Below are positions 1 to 45,020 of a stretch of 64,000 nt of DNA, piece after piece. The stretch covers positions 921,001 to 985,000 of the forward strand of contig JABMCL010001457.1 in NCBI GenBank assembly GCA_018857735.1, in the 5' to 3' direction. Made by a program: the position numbers and the translations under genes. Positions within the stretch are counted from its first letter, which is position 1, and each line of letters opens with the position of its first letter. This DNA is from Alviniconcha marisindica (lineage: Eukaryota; Mollusca; Gastropoda; Provannidae). Under the pieces are notes generated by a model. The model made no database searches. It was not told where the DNA came from and was given only the letters and a program-made list of their open reading frames with translations.

Positions 1-156
1 TAAACACATAATTATTGCCAAAGTGTGTTTTTATATATGTAAATATTCCAATGTTTGAAGGTCTGCCGGGTGTCATATAATTGCGATGTTTGTGTCTGAT
101 AACCACGTGGGTTTTACGGCAGATTCATTTCCTCTTCTTACACACACACACACACA

Positions 157-157
<1 letters not shown>

Positions 158-220
<63 letters not shown>
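158..220 (+). repeat. (TC)n microsatellite
   Basis: About 31 TC units follow a (CA)8 tract. Open frames across it on both strands are low-complexity artefacts. Confidence 0.95.
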
Positions 221-224
<4 letters not shown>

Positions 225-1640
225 GGTCCAAAGCGGGTTTGGTCTAACGTTAGGTGTCTCCACACTGCGTTAGTTCCCACATACCCTGGGTTGATTGACT
301 TTTTCTCATCGATGGTTCGTTCACAGGTAGTGTCCATCTTGATGGGGAAAAAAGTCTTGAACGCGCCCCAAAGACACATTTCTGTATTATGCTCCAATGG
401 GGGTTACGTGTGCGCGTCAAGGACAAACTTCGCCAGGTAAAAAAGAAGTGAAAACAAAATCTCCAAAGAAATCTCATCCAATTCTTCACAACGTGCTTCG
501 CCTTGTAATGAGTTCTTTCAGTTTCAAAGTCGCTTGATGCACCCCACCTTCAAACCCTGTATCAAATAGATGCAGCCACCCAAAATCAAAAGACAAAGAG
601 GCTTTCTACAGTATCTGTAGCAGCTGAGTTCCTGACAGTTACCGTTGGTGACTCGGGTCTTTGTTGTTGTGTTTGGGTGACGTCTTTCGAGCGCTAATTA
701 ACTCCCTTGTGTGTTGATTCTGATGGGTTGCACTAGGCCTAAGTTGTGAACACAGCTGCTGATCCCATTAATTTTGCCAAGTGCATCACTTTGGATGCTG
801 CAGGTCCACTCCAGACACACGGCGTGCTGCACGAGTCCCACCGAACCATCAGAACTGACCACAGGGTAGGTGTGCAATAAATCACTTCTCTCCTCGCTTA
901 TTTCACCAAGACTTGAAGATATCACGTGATTAATGAATCAGGCTTATTAAATCCACCACCGCCAAACTGCCTCACATTAACGAACTTCAAAAACAGAGGG
1001 TAAGGTGGCAGAGCACGTAGCCTGTCTCATAGCCAATGCGCTCCATGGGGCAGTTTATCTCTTCGATGAACGATGACACTCACTATTAATTTCTATGAAC
1101 CACAATTCCAGCCCCGCTGTGATGTCCACGAGGTAACTTTTGCATCACACTGGACCACTTCCTGGCCAACTACACCTTAAACGAGGCATTCTCTCCGACT
1201 ACAGCAAATACAGTAAACAGTGCCCCTATCAAAACAGACGGCGTTTTGCATGGTACTCTTTGCCAGCCACGGAACACACGTTTGGATGCCACTTCGTGCA
1301 AGCCACAGAATACAGTCCCGGGCCGGTTCCCACAATAATATATATAAACATAAGCGACATAAAGTGGAACTCGTTAGGATAGCCCAGCACGTCCAAAAGC
1401 ACGTGACGGGCCCTCCAGCTTCATTGCACCGCAATAACAAAACAAACAAAACAAAAACACTGGCGAAACCATGTGACTTCTCTCTCTCTCTCCAGCAGAG
1501 CTGTGTAGAATAGGTTATTAGCGGTACGCACGGTGAACCTTCCTCTAGTCCTATATTCAAGGGGTCATGTGACCTTGTTAGTGTGGAGGGTGGATGAAAT
1601 TCTGTCACAACCCGGCATCCACGCTTACCGAAACGTGCAT

Positions 1641-1674
<34 letters not shown>

Positions 1675-2529
1675 ACCCCATCTCGCCCACTCTGAGACCA
1701 ACGGTCTCATGCACGCCGAAGTTCAAAGAGACTTGAATGGAGCCAGCACTGTAAGAAAAAGAAAATAAACGAGACAAACGGGGGAGGGGGGAGAAAAGAG
1801 AGAGTGAGAGAGAGTTGTGGATCATTTCCCCTTTCATCCCGTCCAAATGGCAGGATACACAACGATCCAATCACAGCCCCAAGCAAAACACCAGCCCATG
1901 GATCAAATACGTCCGGCTATTCACCATGCAATCATGTGAGCGTGGAAAGAAACACATGAAACACAGGACATCAGACACGCACGATTAACGCTTATAGGTC
2001 CAAGCAAGAACATGTTGTTCAGCAAGTCACAACAATTCCTATAACATGCACTTACTGGGAACAATAACAACTTGACTGTTGTCCCCTCCCCCCTTTTTTT
2101 TTTTTGACTTAGCTGCCAGCCAATATAATTTATATTGTAAATTGCTGCTTTGTCAATGTTTCAAATAAGTTTTAACTTTTTGTATTGTCCAGTGAGTATA
2201 CTTCAGTTGTGTGCTTCATATAATTGCAACTAAACAAATCTGTTGCGCAACCATCTAGCAAATTTTACCGAGTGTAAATGTTTGGATTTATGAGCTAATA
2301 ACCCTGTTATTTCACTTGCGCATCGTTTGTATCATCATACTGCTACTCTCAATCAGGGCAGGGAAACTTCAGTCATTAACCGCACTAACGGCATTCGGAA
2401 TGGGGGGGTCGTGGGGTGGGGGTGTGTGTGGGGGGCAGACAGAGATTCGCCTACATAACTCGACAGACAAGACTGACGAATGGAAAGACTGTGCTGTGGA
2501 ATGGGGGGAATAAAATGAATGGACAGTGG
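221..2529. other. No gene recognised
   Basis: Apart from the poly-C run and short CT-rich tracts I see no supported exon. Cytoplasmic exons of the minus-strand membrane-protein gene were looked for here and not found. An open stretch on the minus strand at 925-698 follows a possible acceptor, but its product is not recognisable. Confidence 0.5.
1642..1674 (+). repeat. Poly-C run (33 C)
   Basis: Thirty-three consecutive C's. This is one of about twenty C or G runs longer than 10 in the window. Confidence 0.9.
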
Positions 2530-2750
2530 ACAAAGTAAACCTGTACACTCACTTGTACAAGCACACGCGACAGACTGACATACGGACTGCCAGAGGGGTT
2601 GAAATGAAAGAAGAAGAGTGGGTACAACCAAACATGCACTCACTTGTACCAGCACACCCTACAGACAGACTGATGGACGGACAGCCAGACTGCGGGACAG
2701 AGGGAACGAAACGAACGAAGAAAAGTGGGTACAACCCAGCATGTACTCAC

Positions 2751-26262
<23,512 letters not shown>

Positions 26263-26404
26263 TTTGAAAATGTATGGCGATCTGTCGGACTGGGAGTGAT
26301 TATCCACAGGCCATCTTCTCTCTCCCGAAACAGTGGCATATCATTCTCGCACTGCCTCGCCGATCTCGCGCGAAGATGACGTCAATACAGAAATGACAAC
26401 AAGC
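26263..26404. promoter_or_regulatory. Putative bidirectional promoter with a full CRE palindrome
   Basis: Only 142 bp separate the minus-strand ATG of a signal-peptide exon (26262-26260) from the plus-strand ATG of the DOK-like gene (26405). The segment holds the palindrome TGACGTCA at 26377-26384 (a full cAMP-response element, the CREB/ATF site) and has several CpGs with no evident TATA box. Head-to-head placement implies shared 5' regulatory DNA. The true transcription start sites are unknown. Confidence 0.5.
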
Positions 26405-37390
<10,986 letters not shown>

Positions 37391-37622
37391 CAAATCCATT
37401 TGCTGAGTGTGGCAAGAGAGGAAGAGAGAAATTTCATGCATTTAGATTAAGTGTTCTATGATGTGTGTGTGTGTGTGTGATAGTATGCAAGGTTTGTAAA
37501 GCTGTGCTGTTATTCCAGCTGTGAGGGCAAAGTGGCCCAAAATGTGTGATCCAAACACATGAAAGGTTATGTACGCATAAAATGTGTGAGCTGGTCTGGC
37601 CTGGCAATAAGGCTGCTTCTAT

Positions 37623-38308
37623 AATAAAAACAAAAATGAATCTACAGTCATACTCGTACCCCCCGTTGCAACACGATTAGTCACTCATGTGACAAACTGT
37701 GTAGGCAGAAAATCAGATCTGAAACAATTTATCACCCAAGTGACAAATCATGTTGGAGTGACATACTGCGTAGGCAGAACATCACATTTGAAACAATTCA
37801 TCACCCAAGTAACAAATCATGTCAAACTCAGAGCGACATTATGTGTGCAGAACATCAGATCTGAAACAGTTCATCACCTGAATGACAAATCATGTCATTG
37901 ACAAATTGTGTCATAACACACCCTTTTATGCAGATGATGAGATGTGCTCAAAGATGTTTTTTTTTTATGTATTGTATATTTTTGGTGTATGTATTTATAT
38001 GTTAAAAACTAGGGCCATTTTAAATTTCAGGTGGACCACTTTGTGTGTGTGTGCCCGACAGTGAGAGAGACGTGTATATGTACAAGAGACAAGTTGCCTT
38101 TATAGTATCTAATATTTTACAGTGCCTGCTTGTTGGTATACTAAAAAAAACAAAAAACTTTTTTGAAGAATATATATATATTATACATCTGTTTAAGAAG
38201 TTATACATTTCTGCTGACATCTATATAAAACCTCTGTGTGTGTGGGAGCGTGGGTGTGGGTGGTTTTGTAACCACTGCCTAGTCTGAAGTGTCTAATGAT
38301 GCAATAAA
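37623..38308 (+). terminator. Candidate polyadenylation signals of the DOK-like gene
   Basis: AATAAA occurs at 37623-37628, about 230 bp after the stop codon, and again at 38303-38308. If the distal signal is used, the 3' UTR contains the roughly 75-bp minisatellite at 37684-37895. Which one is used cannot be told from sequence. Confidence 0.45.
37684..37895 (+). repeat. Roughly 75-bp minisatellite in the putative 3' UTR of the DOK-like gene
   Basis: Three copies of a unit with gtaggcagaaaatcagatct, gaaacaatttatcacccaag and tgacaaatcatgt. It lies between the two AATAAA signals. Confidence 0.7.
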
Positions 38309-38739
38309 AGTTATAACTGGCTTATGAATATGTGTTTGAGCATGGTGTGTGCATGTGGGCGGAAAGGACTTCTGATTCTGGAATGTATCGTTCATTTGGT
38401 GGTATGTATGGTTTTTCTTCTTACATAACATGGAAACAATCACACTAACAAAACAAAACAAGAACTGGAACAATACTACTGGAAAATAATACCTTTTATT
38501 ATTACTATTATAATTTTGTGTATATATATATAAATACTGATGCATATATATATACTAAAACGTGCAAAATACAAGACGCTATCCCACACTGAAATCTCAG
38601 TTGTCCAAATGCTTTGTCAGCAGTAAAATTTCAGACTGAGCAATTCTGCCATTTTTTCCTGCAAGCATTCAGTATAAAATGTGCACAGGAGCTGCTGCAT
38701 GTTTGTCAAGAACAGTACTGAGCCAGTGACAAAAGGTCA

Positions 38740-39540
38740 TACAAAAAATGGAACAATGCACTCCAACTTTCTACTCGGAACATGAGTGGGAAATGTCCTT
38801 CCACCCAGACAAGCATAACGCACTCCCTGTGACCAGGAACAAGATCATGCCCCACACATACATTAGTCCACAGACACCAGCTGGAAATGGTCAATAGCAC
38901 CAAGTACCTGGGGGTCATTACCCAGAAAGACGCAGGATGGAACACACTGACAACAAGCCAGCAGAACACTAGGGTTCTTTCGAAGAAATCTTGAGATTGG
39001 CACAACTAAGATCAAGGCACTCGCTTGCCCTTGTGCGTCCCATCCTTGATGAATATTCCAGTATGGTGTGGAATTCATACAAGAATAAGGACATCAACAA
39101 GACTGAAAAGGTACAATGAACAGCAGCAAGATTCGCTTTAAACTGATGCACGCACGCACACACAAAACAAAACAACATCCATTGTCAAAGAGTTGCTGGT
39201 GGAGCTGCAAGACTGGACGAAAGCAGCCAGAATCACCATGCTACAAAAGATCACTGCCATCACAGCAAAAGTGATGTGCAGCAACTACCTACCACTGTAC
39301 CAGCCAGAGCCTGAAGAGGACAGAAGAAGTTTCACTTCAAACAGATCACCTGTAGAACAGACTACAGAAACTATGGCTTTCCCCCCAAGACCAAGGACTG
39401 AAACAACTTGTCTCTGCCCCCCAACCAGGACCCACTCCTCCCTCTGACTCTGACAGTGACAGCCCAAGACCTGCCCTGGGAAATGGGCTCTTCCATTGCG
39501 CAAGAGCCTGCCTCTGTCAAAACTCAAATAGACCGATAAC
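38740..39540 (+). pseudogene. LINE reverse-transcriptase-region remnant of a second family
   Basis: Frames pieced across stops show WEMSFHPDK, STKYLGV, then RPILDEYSSMVWN and INKTEK, followed by a LQKITAITAKVMCSNYLPLY segment. These are the landmarks between the RT palm and the C-terminus of non-LTR retrotransposons. Frameshifts and stops show it is dead. The 27-bp minisatellite begins about 0.6 kb downstream. Confidence 0.65.
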
Positions 39541-40111
39541 TCTTTTTATCTGCAACCATCCAAAGTGACAGGCTGGTCAGTATTTTGACAGTGGTCACTT
39601 ACAGGAGGAAGAAGAAGTATTGTGAGAGTGTTGTCACAAGAGTTGCAGCTGCAAGTATCTGGTGGTGCAAAATGTAGGCTGGAAGCAGGCAGCAGACCTC
39701 TGTTTACAGAGCCACAAACAAGCAAGCATTTTGCTGCAACAACTTAAGTGGCTGTGAAAACAGCAGGTGATTTTGCAGTGACCAAACTGCCTTCAGGTTT
39801 CACAGGGACAAATATTTACTGCAAAAAAAAGCAAACATGGGGCTTTGATGCCAGTTTTCTTTTGTGGTTGAACATTTTCAACAAAATTTGATGCTGCAAA
39901 AATATGATGCAGTTTTGTGGCTGTGCTTGTCTCTGCCCCCCAACCAAAACTGCCTAAGTGAAACTGATAGCAGAGTGCATGTTTGCAGACACAATCTTAA
40001 AACAGCACAATCAACATGCTTGCCACAAAAGGGCAGGTGATTGAAAACTAATCATTATCCAGTATTAAAATGGCTATCAAATACGTTTCATGCAAACCTA
40101 GAACACAATGC

Positions 40112-40505
40112 TGAGTGGTACAGTTTAATGTCCACACCTGTGTGGTACAGTTTAATGTCCACACCTGTGTAGTACAGTTTAATGTCCACACCTGTGTAGT
40201 ACAGTTTAATGTCCACACCTGTGTGGTACAGTTTAATGTCCACACCTGTGTGGTACAGTTTAATGTCCACACCTGTGTGGTACAGTTTAATGTCCACACC
40301 TGTGTGGTACAGTTTAATATCCACACGTGTGTGGTACAGTTTAATGTCCACACGTGTGTGGTACAGTTTACTGTCCACACCTGTGTGGTACAGTTTAATG
40401 TCCACACCTGTGTGGTACAGTTTAATGTCCACACCTGTGTGGTACAGTTTAATATCCACACCTGTGTGGTACAGTTTAATGTGCACACCTGTATGGTACA
40501 GTGTC
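40112..40505 (+). repeat. 27-bp minisatellite, about 14-15 near-identical copies
   Basis: The unit is gtggtacagtttaatgtcca plus cacctgt. The period is divisible by 3, so several frames stay open. Each unit contains the dyad CCACAC-CT-GTGTGG across its junction and an E-box-like CACCTG. Copies are far more uniform than in other arrays here, suggesting recent homogenisation. Confidence 0.9.
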
Positions 40506-41396
40506 AACTATGACAACATTCACTGCTCTCTACAACACATCAACACATTTCTTCATTGCACACATTCTACTCCATTCATCCAAATGTTACAATATAATAC
40601 AAGAGTAAGCCTCGCCAAAACTTTGTGCAAAAGAATCTTCCAGCAACTGCACACAGTCAAGCCTGTTGCTATTACTGTATTAGTTTTAAAACGACAAAGC
40701 AAACTATTCAGCTGCATACACTGAACCTAATTCAGTAACCCACACCCTTGGGCATAAAAATACTCACAAATGTTTGTGCAGTCACTCACAGTCACACTTG
40801 CACATTTTTTGTTTTAAAATTGTTGCCAGTACTCACTGTCAACAACTTTATCTGCACATATTTCTTTATTTAAGCATACTTTTTAGCAGGAAGCACAAGA
40901 ACTGTTCTGAGGTAACCAAGTCAAAGAATGAGGTGTATGTATTTATAAAGTATAATGAGTGTAGTGTATTTTTTACAAAAAGAAGCCAGGACTGTCTTGT
41001 GACTAATATGTTTCAGTGTGGCTGGGCCTTGAAGCTCAGCAGATTCTGCACACAACTTCTGCAGCTGGCTGACTTTCACTACAGCTCAGGCCAGCCCTCT
41101 CCTAGGAAGCAAGTTAGCACTTGGATTTTAACGTCAAGTTCTGCACTGGGCCATCTCAAGTTCAGGATGACTAAATTCTGTCACAAGCAAATGCACATTA
41201 TAAAAAAAATATATATATAATAAAGTCCACCTTTCTCAAGTCAGATCTACAACAATCAACCCTATAAAAAAATATATATATAAAAAATTCAACATACATA
41301 CACAAATTACATCAAACACATTTTCAAAGAGTCAGTTCCTTCCATACTGCCCTTGTTAAGAAAGCATGTAAGGCTGGAAAATGCTGGTATTGTTAA

Positions 41397-41495
41397 TTGT
41401 TTTACCTGATTTATTGATACCAGATGTGTATTGTATCTGATTTATTGATACCAGATGTGTATTGTATCTGATTTATTGATACCAGATGTGTAACT
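41397..41495 (-). repeat. Three-copy roughly 32-bp repeat containing AATAAA on the minus strand
   Basis: tatctgatttattgatacca plus gatgtgtattg is repeated three times. On the minus strand each copy carries ATCAATAAATC, a candidate polyadenylation signal downstream (3.5 kb) of the 1527-residue gene. Confidence 0.6.
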
Positions 41496-42381
41496 TTATC
41501 TAACATTACAATGCACCCCTGTGTGGCAAATCACAATGCTTGACAATAATGAGATAAAATCATTAATGTCCAAAGCTGCTCAACAACACAGCATAGAAGC
41601 ATCTGGCACATTAGCACACTACAAAGGTTTGAGGGGAAAATGCACAGAAATAAAGCACCCACTGAAAAACAAACGAAGAACAAGAGCAACAACAAAACAT
41701 TCAGACAACCACGCAGCAAAACATGCCAATACTGATAAAAGTATCATCAACAATCCAGCATTTGTAATTTGTCTTCATCTATATATTTGCATTTTGATTA
41801 TATAAACAATTAAAGTAAAATTTGCAACTGTATCAAAACTTGATTTGTTTCCTTCTTGTCTTCCACATAAAATGAATTATAAAGGTATAATCTGAGTTAC
41901 AATATTTACAAATCATATTCTATTCATTACATTGTACTAGTTAATATAACCCTTCAAAGTGATGATTTTCACGTTTCCAGAGAGCATACAAAAGCTAACA
42001 ACATGACAAACAAACCAGATTTCTTTTAACTGATCAATGAATACTAACACTGATACTGACAAGAAAAGAAAACAACAGAGAGACGACACAGAATCAAAAT
42101 CAAAATGCAAACAACTGATACACTGAAGCTGTCAAGCATAGAACGACTGAAAGAAACATTACCAACACACAAAGGAGTTCATTAGCGCTAGAAAGATGTC
42201 ACACAAGTACAACAACAAAGACCCAGGTCACCTACAGTTAAAAACTCTCCGCTGGCATGTGTGTAAATACAAGGTACATAAACTGCACCAGAGGTACATC
42301 CTCGAAGAAACAAAAAAAAATTGAAAGAAACATTACAGAGAAAATGTACTCAAAAGCTGGTGCATCCTTCATTTACATAAA

Positions 42382-42442
42382 GTAAGTAAACATGGTGCTT
42401 AACGTCCACAGAAACCATTGAGGCTTATTAGGGACGGTATTT
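42382..42442 (+). repeat. Interspersed repeat, TAAGTAAACATGGTGCTTAACG family
   Basis: agtaagtaaacatggtgctt…gaggcttattagggacggta is about 57 bp long and is shared almost exactly with 53446-53503. Shorter, diverged inverse copies occur at 59925-59960 and 36290-36325 (AAAACACCARGTTACTTAC). Confidence 0.55.
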
Positions 42443-42571
42443 ACATAAATTGATAAATGAACCAAAAATTATGATTAGAATAAATCAAAAGACATAAAAT
42501 ACAGGTACTGTTTTGTTGATCAGGGCACTAATGGTGACAAAGGGTACATAGCTGTGGAGTGCAGCTGAAAA

Positions 42572-42664
42572 AGAGGGGGAAACACTGCCACTTCACATCA
42601 GAACAGGGAAAACACTGCCACTTTACATCAGAACAGGGAAAACACTGCCACTTCACATCAGAAA
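42572..42664 (+). repeat. 30-bp tandem repeat, three copies
   Basis: aacactgccacttcacatca plus gaacagggaa occurs three times with a single substitution. Confidence 0.8.
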
Positions 42665-42799
42665 AGCTACAACTATCTTTCAAGTCCACTCTGAAAACCT
42701 ATATACAACAAAAGCGAGTGTTAATTCAACCAGCACTGGTTGTTATCATAACATGGAACCCCAAAACAGCACACCACTGACAAACATATCCACAGTTAA

Positions 42800-43210
42800 C
42801 ATACAGTCCCTCTCCCCCCTTTTTTTTCTTACATCACCCCAAAACCCAACAGACTATACCCCCCCCCCCCTTTTTTTTTTTTACATCATCCCAAAACTGA
42901 ACACACTATACCCCCCCCCCCCCCCCCCCCACCCCAAACAAAACAAAACAACAACAAATTGAACAGACTATACCCCCCCCGCCCTTTTTACACACACCCA
43001 AAAATTGAACACACTATACCCCCCCCCCCCCCCCCCCTTTACAGGATCAAAGACTATACCCACCCACCCCCACCCCCGTTTTTACATCACCCCAAAATTG
43101 AACAGACTTCCCCCCCCCCCCCCTTTTTATACCACCCAAAAGCGAGACTATACCCCCCCCCCCCCCCACCTTTTTTACACCACCCCAAAAATAAAACAGA
43201 CTATACAAAA
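42800..43210 (+). repeat. Compound poly-C/poly-T minisatellite, about 7 units
   Basis: Units of gaacagactataccccccc, a longer C run, then TTTTTACATCACCCCAAAAT recur every 50-65 bp. C-run lengths vary from about 8 to 21. Confidence 0.8.
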
Positions 43211-43219
43211 GTGGTTCTA

Positions 43220-44630
43220 CAAGAGGGGTGGTCCCTGGCCTGGAGGTCATTAAGTAGAGGAGTTAATTAGTTGCTGGTAGCAACTGCATTTTAACATCCT
43301 ATCAACGGCAACAGGGTCACCTTGGGAGGATCCCACTCTGCCAAAAGTAGTACCATAGCACACATTTCAAAACTCCCCAACTGTAAAAGCACGCTCAAAT
43401 CTACAAATCCAGTCCAAACACAAATAACTGAAATATAAAACAGCCATACAAAAACACCAAGCACAAATTTTCAAAGAGTATGTAGTGCCCTTTTTCAAAA
43501 AGGACACAAGGCTAGGACATGGTGGTATCATCAACCCTTCTGTCAGATTTGTTGATACCAGATTAAAAAATGTTTTTAAATGGGCAGCAACAATCAAAAT
43601 CTTAAAAAATATACATAATAGCACCAGTGCCTATGACAGCATGCTGCACATACCATTGACCAGCTAACATCTAACTGCTCAACAAGTGCCATACAAAAAA
43701 AGCGTATGTTCCATAACAAAAAATATTGAAAAATTTGTGAAGAGAAGAGAAAAAAAGAGGAGAAAAAGCAACCGGTGAATGCAAAAACAAAACAAGAAAA
43801 AAGACAACAGTGGAATCAAATGACAGCCCTGAGATTCCACACTGGGGAGATTCCATCATACATCCCCAGCCTCCCTTCCAAGCTTCATTGGAGGGATAGA
43901 TTTCAGAGCAGCAGGTCTTATACTGAGCTTAATATACTGGTTACAGCGGGAGGCCTTTTGATCTCCAGCATGGTCTCATTTTAGGGTTCCAATACATCTC
44001 TTATCCTTCAACCGCATACTGTTTGATGTGGGTCATCAGCAAACTTTTAACAAGTGCCAGTGACACTTGCCGAGGCCAGGTACATCTTCATTAGTTAGTC
44101 CCTAGCTGGCTGATGCCATTTTCTGGGGTTATGCGACTATCTGCACAGCAAGTCACAGTTATCAGTCACAAATACACATGCACACACACTATAATTATAT
44201 AAATGCACACACACACTTACTTGAACCTGTGTCTTAGCTTTCAAGTACTGTTGGTAAAAAAATCACCAAGAATGGTATTCAAATGCTAATAACTCTTTCA
44301 GTTGTAGACATTTTTCCATAAAATTCACAAAAATCCTCATCAATGTGAGTAACACTTACAGTGCAGGAGCAAAATAGCTGGTCTAGCCTTCAACAAATAT
44401 AAAATACAGACAGCAAAAATTCTTTCTGATCACCTTCATTTCAAAGTTAGATAGATGAAAAATTACATGGATAGATATAAATGTATAATTCATAAGAGGA
44501 CAACTCACAATTCTTTCAGCTGTTCAACTGTTTCCTTAAAACTGGTCCTCCACTACAGCCTCTAACAATTATGTGCATATGGAATCTATCAAGTATCATA
44601 ATAAAATAGTCACTAAGACCACCCTTACAG
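43220..44630. other. No gene recognised; probable 3' flank of the 1527-aa gene
   Basis: AT-rich DNA without a convincing exon. No AATAAA or ATTAAA was found on the minus strand within this interval, so the end of that transcript is unclear. Confidence 0.4.
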
Positions 44631-44636
44631 TCACAC

Positions 44637-44933
44637 TTAAAGGCACCAAAGTAAAGAAACATTAAAGGCCTTAGCAATAGTAATGGAATACATTTTTGTT
44701 GTTGATTTTTCATCCTGTTTGTTAAAAACTGATGTTTGAAAGTCATGCAAGCATGACCACGAGTGCTCCCATTTCATGTCCAGCTGTCCATGGCCAGAAT
44801 ATGTGACAAAAGTATCAAATACATCACCGGCAGCCCCAGAACAGTTGTGCTCAAAATGCTCTGGGTAAAAAGTCACCATGGGCAACTGAACAGTGACCAA
44901 TTCCTGTACAAAATGCACTGGCAGCTCAGGCAC
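44637..44933 (-). pseudogene. Possible out-of-frame remnant or alternative 3' exon of the 1527-aa gene
   Basis: An open frame begins about 90 nt beyond the stop codon of the large gene on the same strand, in another frame. It reads like coding sequence and contains FEHNCSGA, which resembles the EHNCPA closing motif of module 2, and later KWEHSWSC. It could be the decayed C-terminal half of the incomplete fourth module, or a chance open frame in the 3' UTR. Confidence 0.25.
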
Positions 44934-45020
44934 CCATTAAATCTGGATGGAGAAGAGGAACGAAAAACACTGAAGGATAAGACTGCAAGTTAACCCAAAC
45001 ACTGCACTTCATCTGACAGT

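Noticed and set aside
40112..40505. CRISPR-like array
   Set aside because: The repeats are contiguous with no variable spacers; a eukaryotic minisatellite explains it.
40048..40724. Repeat proteins such as VVQFNVHTC on both strands
   Set aside because: Same artefact of a 27-bp period; no independent coding evidence.
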